DNA of 64,000 nucleotides from Xiphophorus maculatus. Its lineage: Eukaryota; Chordata; Actinopteri; Cyprinodontiformes; Poeciliidae. The position numbers were made by a program, and so were the translations under genes. Positions within the stretch are counted from its first letter, which is position 1. Every line of letters starts with the position of its first letter. Below are positions 47,722-61,300 of this stretch, piece by piece. The notes under the pieces were generated by a model that searched no databases, had not been told where the DNA came from, and saw nothing but the letters and a program-made list of their open reading frames with translations. The DNA lies in the NCBI RefSeq assembly GCF_002775205.1, contig NC_036456.1, forward strand, positions 20,671,968-20,735,967, given 5' to 3'.

Positions 47722-48555
47722 CTGAAACACAAGCAGACAGTTTGGACCTCAACCGGGATGAACCAGAACCAGATGCAGAACCAGAACCATCTGGTTCTGG
47801 TGGAAACATGAAGGTGATTTATCTCCCCACTGCAGCCAGTCACGTCCTGCTTTCTGCAGGAATCACTGGTTCTGAAGGTTCTGATGGGCTTTTATTCCCT
47901 GTTCCTGTCAGACTGGGAAAGTCCAAACTGGACCCAGTAGAGAGTAGATCGGTTCCTGAGGTCCAAAATGTTCTGATAAAGTTTAATTTAATCATGTAAT
48001 TCTTGTATTTAATAATTCATTTCTGTATTTTTTTCTTGTTCTTTATTCTTCGGGTTCTTCTGGACCTTTCAGTGAAACGGATCAGGAAGTTTTTAAAGAT
48101 CAGAATAAAAATCCCATTTCAGAACCATAAAACATAAAATCCATTTAATAAAAGACTGAAGTCGGATCAGAACCAGAGCCATACACGTCTTAATAAAAAT
48201 GTTTTTCATAAGCAAAAGTTTATAAATTTACCAAAAACTCCAGCAAAAAATTAGATAAATGTGTAAAAGTCGGTTTTTACTTGTTATAAAATGTAAATTT
48301 ACACAATTTTATGACTGATTTTGTGTTGATATTGTGACTAAGTTGCTTCATTCTAGAGATTTATTAAATATAAATTAAAATGGAGCTGAAGTAGATTATT
48401 TTAATTTGTTGACTTTCCTCTAAATTTCCTATTTCAGCAGCTAAACAGAATTAATGTTGAGTTTTATTCAGATTTAAAACATTTATCTGATTTGATTCTC
48501 AATCTAATCATTTAAATATTTCAGGTGTTTTTCTCTAGTTGGTTTGTTTTCTTAC

Positions 48556-48640
48556 CTTCGCTGGTTTGATGCGTCCGGAACCGACAGGAGAGCAGAACTG
48601 AGTCAGAGAGCCGGACGCAGCGAGAGAGAGTGTGTGAGCA
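48556..48640 (-). other. slc9b2: probable untranslated first exon of slc9b2
   Basis: On the minus strand a stretch ending CATCAAACCAGCGAAG is followed by the donor GTAAGAAAA at 48555. The slc9b2 start codon at 47721 lies directly after an acceptor (TGTTTCAG). The 5' end of the exon is not defined. Confidence 0.5.
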
Positions 48641-48687
48641 GGGTGTGTGTGTGTGAGCAGTGTGTGAGCAGTGCGTTTGTTTGTAGT

Positions 48688-48950
48688 ACCTTGTGGGGAC
48701 CATTTCCTGACACTACGTTGTGGGGACTCACTGCTCCTTGTGGGACCGAAGCCTGGGGGGAAACACTGTTTTTGGGTCAGGGGTCAGATTTAGGACTAAG
48801 GTGTGAATTGAGTTTTGGTTAGGGTTAGAGGTTAGGGTTAGGTATATAATTGTTAAGGTTAGGTTATGGGTAAGGTTCAGGCTGTAGAAATGAATGGAAG
48901 TCAATGGAAAGTCCCCACAAATATAGCCTCACAAACATATGTGTGTGTGT
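48688..48950. mobile_element. teleost TTGTGGGGAC/TTAGGG-type dispersed repeat
   Basis: Begins CCTTGTGGGGACCATTTCC, contains GTTAGGGTTAGAGGTTAGGG and AATGGAAGTCAATGGAAAGT CCCCACAA, and ends in a GT run. This matches a repeat I recall from many fish transcripts, with inverted GTGGGGAC/GTCCCCAC ends. The class (DNA element or satellite-like) is not assigned. Confidence 0.55.
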
Positions 48951-48978
48951 GTGAGCTGTGAGCAGTGTGTGAACAGCA

Positions 48979-49040
<62 letters not shown>
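48979..49040. repeat. (GT)n microsatellite
   Basis: Nearly pure GT run of about 60 bases. Confidence 0.97.
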
Positions 49041-49043
<3 letters not shown>

Positions 49044-50288
49044 TAGCAGCTGGTTGTCGCCCGTTGTGTTTGTCGCTGTGCTAAATCCCAGGTATCAAAC
49101 CTGGCATTACCTCTCAGTATTAACGGCCTGCAGACAAACAACCTCCATAATGGCAGGTTTTCCTGTCTGAGCTCAGAGATTCTGACGTCGGCAGAACCGC
49201 TCTGCGTCTGGGTCAGCACCAGACACAACGCGGGTCCACCGGTAAGGTTCTCCAGAACCTCCTCCTGCTGGCCGGGTCACCTGGTTCCTCCTGGTTCTTA
49301 CTGCCCACCGTCGCCCAGAACTTGGTCAGGATGAGTCATCGATCCATCTGGAACCGGGTCTGGACTGTTCTGGATGAACAGATGGAGCTGATGGACTCGG
49401 ACTGAGATCCCTGCTGGTTCTATAAGAACCAACATTAAAACGCAGATCAGAACCGTGGGCAGAAACGGGTTTCTGGACCTGAATAGATTCATCCACTCGG
49501 CCTGTGGTTCTGGATCGACCCAGAAATATTTAAGTCGTGACCAGAACCTTCATCATAAAGGTTGGATCAGAGATGGATCTGCTGACCCGGTTAAACCTCC
49601 GACCATCAGCAGAACAAGCTGGACACAGAACCAGAGATCATGATTAACAACCATCAGGTTAGAAGATGAAACCTCCAGCTGAGCTCCAGCAAACCAAACA
49701 TCTGCAGGTCAAAGGTCAAAGGTCAGAGCTGGAAGGATGAGCTTCATCTGCAGGTAGGAACATCAGGAGGCACCAAAACGTTTTGGTTCGACTCTTCAGA
49801 TTGGACCAGAGGCAGGATGATGAGTTTCCTCATGTTCTGTCCTGATGGCTCCGCTGATGTTTTCACATGTTCACTTAAATAAAATGTGAAACATTAATAT
49901 TCAGATTAAACCAAAACCTGGAGACAAACTCCTGATTGTTTTAGTTTATTACATGATAACTGATCTGTGGACGTTTTATATGATGGTTTATGCCAGTAAT
50001 AATAATATTTCTGACACATCTTCAGTCTGATCCCGTCTATAAAAAGCTGCTGGTTTCCTTCCTGCTGGAGAGGAAGTGGAAAGATGTGCAGACAGGCGGT
50101 GAGTCAAACCCACTGACTGTGGGACCATTTATTAGAGCCATAAACAGAAAATACAAACAAATATTCACCAAAACACCAGAGGCAGCAGATCAACAAGCCT
50201 TTCAGACGCTACCTGGTCGTCATGGCAACAAACTGATCAGGGCTGAAACAGGACGCAAAACACGACCTGAACGCGTGACTGGGTGACC

Positions 50289-50314
50289 TCACACACACAC
50301 ACACCCGCACACAC

Positions 50315-50389
<75 letters not shown>

Positions 50390-50392
50390 GAG
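50289..50392. repeat. (CA)n microsatellite
   Basis: CA run of about 100 bases with CCGC, CTG and TACA interruptions. Confidence 0.97.
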
Positions 50393-50467
50393 ACACAAAC
50401 AGTCCTGTGAGAAGCTCAATGTACAAAAATCTGTAGCAAACACTGACAGAAACCCAAACAGCGGAGG

Positions 50468-50572
50468 AATGTTCTTAATGTTCTGGATGTTCTGAATGTT
50501 CTGGATGTTCTGAATGTTCTGGATGTTCTGGATGTTCTGGATGTTCTGAATGTTCTGGATGTTCTGGATCTT
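50468..50572. repeat. 9-bp GTTCTGGAT / GTTCTGAAT array
   Basis: About eleven 9-bp units alternating GGAT and GAAT endings. Confidence 0.95.
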
Positions 50573-51094
50573 CTAAACATTCAGCATCCAGTCGAGTCCA
50601 GAACCCAAAGCTTTAATAAATCTGGAAACTACAACATGGATTCAGCAAAACGATGAATATTTACCAGAACAAACAGAAAACTTTACTTCATCAAAGTATT
50701 TATATTATAAATACTTTAAATATTTGTAACTAAAAATGATTTTAACTGTTATGAATCATAGTGTCAGTCAGATAAACACACTGATCTCCTTTATTACGGT
50801 TCATTTGTGCCAAAAATAATAAATTGTGCTGTTTTAAACTGTTACAACTTCTGTGTGTTTTATGACTGAAGATGTTCTAAATGAAAATGTAAAGATTTAA
50901 AGACGAGTTTGTGTCGCTTTTTTCTGCTAAAACAAACTATTAGCATTAAGCTAGTTGAGTTAAATGCTAACAATCTCAGATAAAATTAAACACGGTGTTC
51001 ATTTTCATTCAATTATTCTGTTTGTGAGAACAATAAACCTTAATTAATGATTATGATTAAAATCAATCTGCTGGTTTTGACAGAGCTACACCAT

Positions 51095-51212
51095 CACAGC
51101 TAGTACTAACAGAGCTAACACTAACAGAGCTAGCGCTAACAGAGCTAGCGCGAACAGAGCTAACGCTAACAGAGCTAGCGCTAACAGAGCTAACACTAAC
51201 AGAGCTAGCCTT
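51095..51212. repeat. GCTAACACTAACAGA array
   Basis: About eight 15-bp units of the form AGCTA(A/G)C(A/G)CTAACAG. It shares the GCTAAC/GTTAGC word with arrays far away in the window. Confidence 0.9.
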
Positions 51213-52399
51213 CATATAAAACAGGAAGATGGTGTCAGTTTGCTACATCTGTTCTTCACATCACAGAGAAACGGTTTCATATTAGTGATATATTTATAAA
51301 TGAAACGCAGAAAAATATGATTTAGCAGTAAAGTTTAAATAGTTAGCTAATTTAATAGTTTGTTAGATTTGTTTACATTTCTCCTTATCTATAATGTTCT
51401 ACTGTTACTAATAAACGGGTCTGAATGTCTTTTTGCTCTTGATTATTTGATCAAATGAATATTTTAGATAAACCGTATTAACATGATTGTGTAGGAAAGA
51501 TGTAAATGTCGAGAATTTCTTCAACTTTTCTGCATGTCGGTTTCATTCATAACTGTTTAAATATTGTGTTTATGTAAAGATGCTTAATTAGCTAAAATGA
51601 TCAAATATTCACGTGATTTTGAAAATAATTTTTAAATTAGAAATGTTTTTTTTCATTTCAGTTGATTTTTATTAATTAGCTGTTATTATAACAAGGTTCT
51701 GTTATATAAAACAGGCTGGTTTTACCTTTGATCACAGTCCCTACAGAGTGAAGCATTGTGGGAAGTTGAGTCCTCAGTGATTAACGTTGTTCATCAATTC
51801 AATTAGTCAAATTTCAATAAACAAACTCAAATGGAGAAAATTTCAGGAACAAGTTGGAAGAGACAGAAAGTCGTTTCTGATCATTTAAGTTTTTCTGGAA
51901 AAATAATTTTTAATCTTAACAAAAATAAAATTTCTATTAAAAGAAAATGTTCCTGTTAAAAGACCTTCCAGGTCTGAATGGAGGCTTTTTAAATTATTTA
52001 CTATTTAAACACCACAGAGACATTTATGCTGGACTTTAAACCAGATTAAATTTATAAAAATAAAGATTTTAGTTTTGACTTAAATTTTTCTGAAAACTGG
52101 AAACAAAATGTTTCAGAATCAGGAGCTTCAACACAACAAACATAATTAATAAAAACATTCAGGATGTTTTTGTGACTGAAATACAGCTTAGATTGAGGAA
52201 AACGCTCTTAATTTGAAAATAAAGGAAGTGGGACCAGCCGTTATTTACTGCTGGGACCCATCTGGTTGGAAATGAAAACATGAATGTTTGTGTGTGAGGT
52301 GGTCCAGTGTGACGGATGCAGAGGTTCTGGTTCTGGTTCTGTGGTTTCAGGCACAGTCAGAGGGTCTGACGCCAGCAGTGACATCACTTCCTGCCGGCG

Positions 52400-55300
52400 T
52401 CAGTCGGACAGGAAGCCGTGTACATAGATCTGCTGCTGGATCCAGGCCGTGAAGTGGGTCACGTTGCTGTACACGCCGGGCCCCAGCACCTTGCTGAAGC
52501 AGACGCTGCCCCAGGACGTCAGGCCGAAGAGCGTCCAGCGGAGACCCTCGTCTTCCTCACACACCAGCGGGCCGCCGCTGTCGCCCTGAAACACACAGCC
52601 GGTTCTACAGACGGTTCTGACCCAGAACTGACCACACTGAGAGCATCTGGTACCATGCAGGAGTCCACGGTTCCTGCCTCATATCCGGCACAAAGCATCC
52701 TGGGAGTTATAGTCTTCATGTCGAAGTAGGACTGGCACTGCGCCATGGAGATGATGCGGACCTCGCCTTCCTGGAGCTTAAAGGGCACTGAGGACAGAAA
52801 CACACCGTGAGGCGTTCAGGTGCTCAGGACAAAACAGGAAACATGACTCTCAATCTGGCTCTTCAGACTCTCCTGTTTGACTTTTAGCAAATCATCACAG
52901 AGAAGCTGAAAGGTTTTCTCTGCTGTTTCTCTGCAACATGAGGAGAAAACAAAGAATCTGATGAAAGGAAGGATAAACTCCACAGGGACAGGATGACCTT
53001 TAACCCTTTACTGCTTAAAATGTTCTGTTTGGTTTTATTGTTTGTTAAAATAAAGTGAAGTGGTGAACGGCTGAGTGATGTGGGAACATTAAACTGATCT
53101 TCTGATACTAAAGCTGCTCTCCTCCGTTTCCGGTCCAGTTTCAGCTCAGACCTGCTGCGACCCAAACATCACAGAGAGAAACATGAGCAGAGAAACAGTC
53201 AGAAAACAGTCAGAAAAAAACAGTCAGAGAAAAACAACCAGAGAAAAACAGTCAGAGAAAAACAACCAGAGAAAAACAGTCAGAAAAAAACAACCAGAGA
53301 AAAACAGTCAGAAAACAGTCAGAGAAAAACAATCAGAGAAAAACAGTCAGAGAAAAACAACCAGAGAAAAACAGTCAGAAAAAAACAACCAGAGAAAAAC
53401 AGTCTGTCATGTTTGGACCTGATGAACGTTTCATTATTTCTGATGAAACGCTGAGAGGAAAACAAGCAGCTCTGCTCTGCAACCTGCAGCTAAACATGTT
53501 TATTATCACTTTATTAATGATGTTATAATAAACACAACATCTCTATTTGTTTTTGTAGCTGACAGAAAATGATCCATGTTGTTTACTTCATCATGGCTCA
53601 TGAAATAATAATAGTCTAAATCTTATCACTAAAATCAAAGCTAACATGGAAACTTGGAACAAGCTGCATTTGACATAATGTATGATAAATATAATAAAGA
53701 TGGCTCCTTTAATTAATTATTACTGGACTGATACTGATCCGTAAACCCAACAAATTATTTTTAGATACAATAATAAGATCAAATATTTTCTTTAGAAAAG
53801 CAGCAGAAATCATCTCAACCAGAGTAGAAAGTAGAAAATCCTGACAGAAACATTTAAATCTAATAAATATACAAGTTTTATTGAAAAGTTTAATCTGGAG
53901 GGAAATAATCTGGAGATATTTATAACTGAGAAAACATATGAAAGACAGAAAGACGTTTTCTGGGATTATCAGAAAACTGTTTTATAATGTTTATAAATGT
54001 TTTATAATGTTTATAATGTTTATAAATGTTTATAATGTTTATAAATGTTTATAAATGTTTTATAATGTTTATAATGTTTATAAATGTTTATAATGTTTAT
54101 AAATGTTTTATAATCTTTATAAATGTTTATAATGTTTATAAATGTTTATAATGTTATAAATGTTTATAATGTTTATAATCTTTATAAATGTTTATAATGT
54201 TTATAAATGTTTATAATGTTTATAAATGTTTATAAATGTTTTATAATGTTTATAATGTTTATAAATGTTTATAAATGTTTTATAATCTTTATAAATGTTT
54301 ATAATGTTTATAAATGTTTATAATGTTTATAATGTTTATAAATGTTTATAATGTTTATAAATGTTTATAAATGTTTTATAATCTTTATAAATGTTTTATA
54401 ATCTTTATAAATGTGATATAATATGAACCCATTGGTCAGAAATAGTAAAATTCAGAATAAAATCTGGGAAACAGATCTAGATTATGACGGAGGAACTTGG
54501 ACTCGGTTGGTTCTGATAACAGGCTGTGAGTCAAAGAGGCCAAAGGAAAATGTATTAAATATAAAGTTAATAACAGAAACTTTCTTAGTCTGTCCAGGAT
54601 TCAGAAATAGACAGAAGATGAGCTGGAAAACTGTTTTCCTCCTGCAGGTTTCTGGAAACGTCCCGTCATTCCTGGCTAAAGTTTAAACCACCGAGACTGA
54701 AACTCACTGGAGACGGAAACGTTTTAGAGACGGAAACGTTTTGCAGACTGAAACGTTTTGCAGACTGAAACGTTTTGCAGACTGAAACGTTTTAGAGACT
54801 GAAACGTTTTAGAGACTGAAACGTTTTAGAGACTGAAACGTTTTAGAGACTGAAACGTTTTAGAGACTGAAACGTTTTAGAGACTGAAACGTTTTGCAGA
54901 CTGAAACGTTTTGCAGACTGAAACGTTTTAGAGACTGAAACGTTTTGCAGACTGAAACGTTTTAGAGACTGAAACGTTTTGCAGACTGAAACGTTTTGCA
55001 GACTGAAACGTTTTGCAGACTGAAACGTTTTGCAGACTGAAACGTTTTGCAGACTGACGCTCGGTGTCACAGTTGGACTCAGCAGCTGTCAGAGCATCAA
55101 ACTGGTTTGTGTTGATATTATTATTATTTTGTGGATTTTATAAAACGTGAATCTGAGTCTGACTGAAAATGAGAATCTGCCTGGAGAGAAACGTCAGAAC
55201 CGAGGTCACCAGGACTAACGGGTCGGTTTGGGTCGGTTTGGGTCGGTAATCTTCACTGTGTGACTGAAGAAACTCCAGGTTTAATTATTAATTCATAAAT

Positions 55301-58300
55301 CTGTTCACTGCTTTTGTTTTGGTTTATAAATCCAGTTAAAACTGTTTCTGATAATAATTTAATGTTGATGTTTAAAGATTAAATATTTATTTATCTGTAA
55401 ACCAATAAAAAGTAAAACTTTATAAGATCCTCATTTAATATTTTATTTGTGTAAAATTATTACTTTATTCTTCTAAAATAACTTTTATTAATACTTTATT
55501 GTTGTATTACTATTCTAAATATTATAACTTTATTCTCATATTTTGATGTTATTCTGGTTTAATTTTGTTATATTTTTGTATTCCTTTATTCTTTATTGAT
55601 AATTAAACCAAAATAATCTTTCAGTCCTAAAACTGTCAGTTTATAAAGTATGAAAACATCGTGACATCATCGATTTACTGCCGTGTGATTGGCTGAATGT
55701 GACAGGTGGAGCGTCTAGTGGGAGAATATCTACGTACATCTGTGTATATCTACGGTGTGTATATCTGTGGTTCTGGTTGTTCTGGTCCGGGTCTGATGAC
55801 CCCATCGCCATGGCGACCAGCCTCTACTCACTCCGGTTGCCCATGTGACCCCAGCCGGTGATGTAGCAGTAGGAGTCCGGGGTCGGCAGCTGACCCGGCC
55901 GGGGCAGACACACCGGCCTGACGTGGGCCGTCTCCTCCACCTGTAAGGAGCCAGAACCGGTCAGAACCGGCCGTCTCCGTCTGGGTCGGAGCGGTTCTGG
56001 AGGTTCTGACCTCAGAGTCCAGCTGCACCACGCTGATGTCGTAGTCCACCACGGCCCGGTTGTAGCGCGGATGGACGACGATGGAGCGAACGCTGCGGGT
56101 CTGACTGTGGGCGCCGGGGTGGTCCAGGTTGGTCAGGCCCAGAACCACCTTCCACAGCTCCGCGTTCTCCCTCCTGGTGGACAGAACCGGGTCCAGATGA
56201 GCTGGGATCAGAAACCAGAACCGGACGCACGGAGCCGGCCTCTCACCCCTCGAAGCAGTGAGCCACGGTCAGAGCCCAGCGCCGGCCGATCAGGACGCAG
56301 CCGCACACGTGTCCGCTCTGACCGCTCTGCAGCGAGCACTGCCAGGGCCACGCGCCGCGCCTCGACACCCGGCCCCCCAGGATCCGTTTCTTCCTGTGAG
56401 GACGGAGGGCCGGCGCCGGACGCAGACCGCACTCTGAGGGTGACAGAAGGTCAACGTCAGGATGAACCCAGGTCAGAATCGTCCTGCGGGAGGCGGTTAC
56501 CTGGTCTGGAGCAGCCGACAGAAACTCTCCTCCTGGAGTGGCAGGCGTGGCTGGAGGAGACCAGACCACCACAAACAGGAAATACACACAGATTAGACAT
56601 CACTTTACTGGAGAACATCACAGGAAACCAGTCTGGACCAGTCAAAGGCTGGCTATAGATCTACATAAACCAGACTGAACGTAGAGATTAGACTGAATAG
56701 AAAAGTTACAGCAGGTTTCAGAAACAAGCAGCTGAGAGAAACATTTCATTAGCTCAGCGTTTCAGCAGGTCAGCAGTTTACTGCAGTTTGTTCCAGATTA
56801 CAGGAGGATCAAGAAAACTTTATGTGGCTCTGGAGGCTCAGGTCAGAGGTCAGAGGTCAGAGGTCATCACTGCTCCCAGGTTTTGGACCTGATCTCTAGC
56901 TTCTAGCTATAATAACTGAAGCTGCATGCTGACTCTAGATCTACAAATATAGATCTACAAATATAGATTTACAACTCTAGATCTATGACTATAGATCTAC
57001 AACTCTATGTCTATAACTATAGATCTATAACTCTATATCTACAACTCCAAATCTACAACTCTAGATCAACAACTCTAGATCAACAACTCTAGATCGTTCC
57101 TCTTTAGGTCCAAAGAGCTCTACTACTCTAGATCTACAACTCTAGATCTGCATCTCTATATCTATAACTCTAGATCTATAACTCTAGATCTAATTCTCTA
57201 GATCGTTCCTCTTTAGGTCCAAAGAGCTCTACTACTCTAGATCTACAACTCTAGATCAACAACTCTAGATCGTTCCTCTTTAGGTCCAAAGAGCTCTACT
57301 ACTCTAGATCTACAACTCTAGATCAACAACTCTAGATCAACAACTCTAGATCGTTCCTCTTTAGGTCCAAAGAGCTCTACTACTCTAGATCTACAACTCT
57401 AGATCTGCATCTCTATATCTATAACTCTAGGTCGTTCCTCTTCAGGTCCAAAGATAAAAACTTCAGCTTCTGTTCTCCAGCTATAGAAAGTTTTGTCTCA
57501 TCCACTCATTGATCTGTTCTCAGCATCTGTTCAGTGCCTGGATGGGGTCAAAGGTCACCTGGTGACATCATAATGTAGAGCTGAGTGTCATGTGCGTAGT
57601 TATGGTGATTAAACTTATTTCTTGTTAAAATCTAAATTAAACGGAAAGAGAACCAGAACTGAACTAATCAGATCTGATTGTCGGTTTTCTGTGTTTTCAT
57701 AGAAATATGATCAAAATCCAGACAGAACCAGAGGATTTATAACATGAATGGATCCCGGACAAGCCCCCGATATTTGTATCTCTGCTGTGTTTTATAAACT
57801 GGGGGCTTGTCCGGGAAAACGTGACTAAGAAACGAGATATTAGAGACAGAATTTGTTTCTTGTTTGATTAAATTCAGTTTGTTTTAGTGAAAAGAATAAA
57901 TCACAGTTTATAACCAACCAGAACCATTTGATCCGTTAGTCCATTCCTTCACGTCTGAATAACTCCACAGTAAAGTGGCACAGCTCTTCACTGTGGGATA
58001 AACTCAAGTTTTCATCAGTGGTACCTTCTCTTCTCCAGTCGGGCCTGCAGAGCAGAACCGTTTCTGAGGTTCCACTCTGGATGGACGTGTAACCAACGGC
58101 GCCGGCCCGGTACGCCAGGCTGGTCAGGGACCATGGACACCGAGGACGGGGCCCTGAGGAGGAGCTCCGTACAGTTACTCTGCTTTAGACCGATGGATGA
58201 ACTGGTAACGAACCAGTGCTGAGGTGAGGGAGCCACTGGTCTGACTGGTCTGTTACTAACCTTACCCTAGTCCCAGCTGGTTGCAGGTCAGTCTGCTCAG

Positions 58301-61300
58301 GTCCGGGTTCCACTCGTCGGCACAGACCTGATACTCTGCTGCCGTCTTAAACACGGTCAGAACCGAACCGGACCGATCCGACAGAGAGACTGCAGAGACA
58401 AAGATCGACACAGGATCCGTCAGCTAACAGCTGGTCACTACAACAGCGCCCCCTACAGTCACTAAAAACCACTACTTCACTCAGTGCATGTTTATCTCTG
58501 CAGCTCTAATTTATCCACTGATCTATTAGGAACCAACTTTAATCATCTGAATAAATCTGACTGTACCACAGTTCCACTCATCAGAGCTGTCAGAGCAATG
58601 CTTGGTCCCGTCGCACCACAGGGTCCGATGAACACACTGGTGGTTGTTACAGGCCAGTTCGTTATCGCTGCAGGCGGCTGGAGCCATAAAAACAACAAGT
58701 TATTCTATAAACACATCATAAAAACAACAAGTTATTCCATAAACACATCCATAAAAACAACAAGTTATTCTATAAACTCATCCATAAAAACAAGTTATTC
58801 CATAAACACGGCTCTACCTGCACCAATATGAAGAGATACTTTGTGTTACTAAAGGTCAGAGGTCGCCACATTCTGCTAATACGCTAATAGCTAAGCTAAT
58901 CTTCTCGTTAGCATTTTACTGACTGATACATTTAGCGAACTTAGCTTCCCTTAAATTCATTTTCTGGATACATTTTGAAGTTGGCTGGTTTATAAACTTT
59001 CAGTTAAATAAAATTTGACGTCTGTTGAAGTTTTGGTTTTTCATTTCTTCCTCAAGTAGTCAGATGTCTATATTCATGCTCTTATTTTAAAGGGGGATAA
59101 ACTGTTTCCTTTTCCTTTTCTTATGTTCATTTTTTAGGAAACGTTATTAAACAAATAGAAAATATACAGATGAGTTATACAGAAGAATCTGTTCAACCAG
59201 GCTGTTCATTAAATTCCTGCCATAATGAACGTCTGAATAGTTCTGAGTTTTCTCACTTTGTCACATGCAGCGAGAATCAACATGGTTCAATATAATGCTA
59301 TAAAATTAGCTTCTGCTAAAAACCATGTTAGAAAAGCACCTTAGCCTTAGCTGCCACTAAGTACTGTGTTTAGCATTTAGCATTTAATTCTGTTAAATGC
59401 TAAGGCAGAGCAGCTTAGCATTAGCAGAACTAATGTTTAGTGCTTCAGGGTCACCTCACTTAAAGTTCAAAGGTCACATGAGTCTATGAAGTGGAAACAG
59501 CCTCACAGCAGTTGGCTTCGTCCACCTGCAGGGGGCAGTCTGGGAAGCCGTCACAGATCATGGTGGGCTTGATGCAGAGCGTGCTGCCGGGACACTCCCA
59601 CAGAGCGCGCTCAGAGCAGCCTGAGGCAGAGACAGCAGCAGGTCAGACTACAGGCAGCAGGACAGGAGGACGCCGTCTGCACTCCGTCCCACCGCAGTTG
59701 TCCTCGTCGCTGTGGTCGTCACAGTCCAGGTGTCCGTCGCAGCGCTTGGTCGCCAGGACGCAGCGGCCGGACCGGCACTTGAAGTGGCTGGGGGAGCACT
59801 CTGTAACCATGGCAACGCAGCAGCATCAGGGTTTCAGAGTTAGATGAGACGCCGTCGTCATCATCAGGACAAACCGTACCGTCGACTCCGTCCTCCGGCA
59901 GCAGGCAGGTGGAGTTTCCTCCGCCCTCTGGGAACTGGCTGCAGTCGGAGTCCTCAGGCCACTGCAGACCCACAATGCCGAGCACCGACTCACATTTCTC
60001 CTTGGCGTTGCGGCACAGCGACCTGCAGGACGGAGGACGGGGGACTCAGCTGCAGCCGCCGCTAACCGGGTAGCAGCGGCCGCAGCCACTGACCTGCAGG
60101 GGGGAACCTTCTGCAGGCTGAGCGGGTCGCACTTAGGGACCAGCAGGGTGCAGGCGTAGAACATCAGGTACTGGTAGCAGCCCGTCTGGACCAGCGCCGG
60201 GAACAGGGACGACTCCCAGGACACGGAGCTCTCTCTCTGGGACAGGTGGCCCAGGAAGTTCGGGAAGCTGGTCTGGTTGTAGGGCAGGTTCATGCACAAC
60301 TCCAGGGTGATGGACTCACAGCGCGCTGCAGGCCAGAGAGAAGTCAGGACCAGAACCACCACCAGGGGGAGACAGGCTGCAGTTACCAGAACCACCACCA
60401 GGGGGAGACATGTTATCCAGTCAGACCTATAGGGGGCTCCACCAGCTGCTATCTGAACTGTAAACCAGGGAGTTTTACTCTCCAACATCTTCATGTTTCC
60501 CTCAGCTGGTCTGGACCCGACTCAGGTGGCGACCGGTTCTCTCTCTACTCACAGCAGTTGTTGCTCCGGGGATCACAGGCGACGGTACCGGCTCCACACG
60601 CTGGACAGGAGGAGGAACTGCAGCCAGACTGACTGGGGAGGCAACTGGCCGGGTCTGGAGGAGACAACAGCAGAGGAACCATCAGCAGGGGAACCATCAG
60701 AAAGGGGACCATCAGCAGGGGAACCATCAGCAGAGGAACCATCAGGAAGGGAACCATCAGCAGAGGAACCATCAGGAAGGGAACCATCAGGAAGGGAACC
60801 ATCAGCAGGGGAACCATCAGAAAGGGAACCATCAGCAGAGGAACCATCAGGAAGGGAACCATCAGGAAGGGAACCATCAGCAGGGGAACCATCAGCAGAG
60901 GAACCATCAGCAGGGGAACCATCAGAAAGGAAACCATCAGGAAGGGAACCATCAGAAAGGAAACCATCAGGAAGGGAACCATCAGCAGGGGAACCATCAG
61001 AAAGGGAACCATCAGCAGCATAATGAATGTGACTGTAGTGTAAAATGCTCTGAATTGATTGGAAAATCTCTACAAAAGTTTAGTCTGTTATCATGTTAAA
61101 AGTTCAACATGTCATGCTAACCGTTAGCTACGGCATCATGAGGTCATCAGGTTAGATTTCTGTTTAAAACTAAAACATGGAATAAAGAAGATGTGTCTGA
61201 TTGGTGCTGAATGCAGAACGATATTCCAGAATATTACGATTTTTTCTGTGATTTTCTCATAAATCTTTTGGTTCTACTTCAGAAATATAGAGGGGAAAGT

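Larger units (their letters stand above)
49041..52395. other. spacer between corin and slc9b2
   Basis: Holds a CA microsatellite, GTTCTGGAT and GCTAAC arrays and AT-rich unique sequence. One short exon-like stretch (50024-50099, acceptor CTTCAG, donor GTGAGT) stays open but belongs to no recognised gene. Nothing else is supported. Confidence 0.45.

Noticed and set aside
57745-57830. Possible complete tRNA-Pro gene or LTR element
   Set aside because: Only the 3'-end-like 16 bases are present, in inverted copies; no A/B boxes, cloverleaf, LTR pair or retroviral coding region were seen nearby.
60493-61023. Glu-Pro-Ser and Met-Val-Pro-Leu repeat frames on both strands
   Set aside because: Produced by the 15-bp GGAACCATCAGCAGG array; 15 is a multiple of three so frames stay open.
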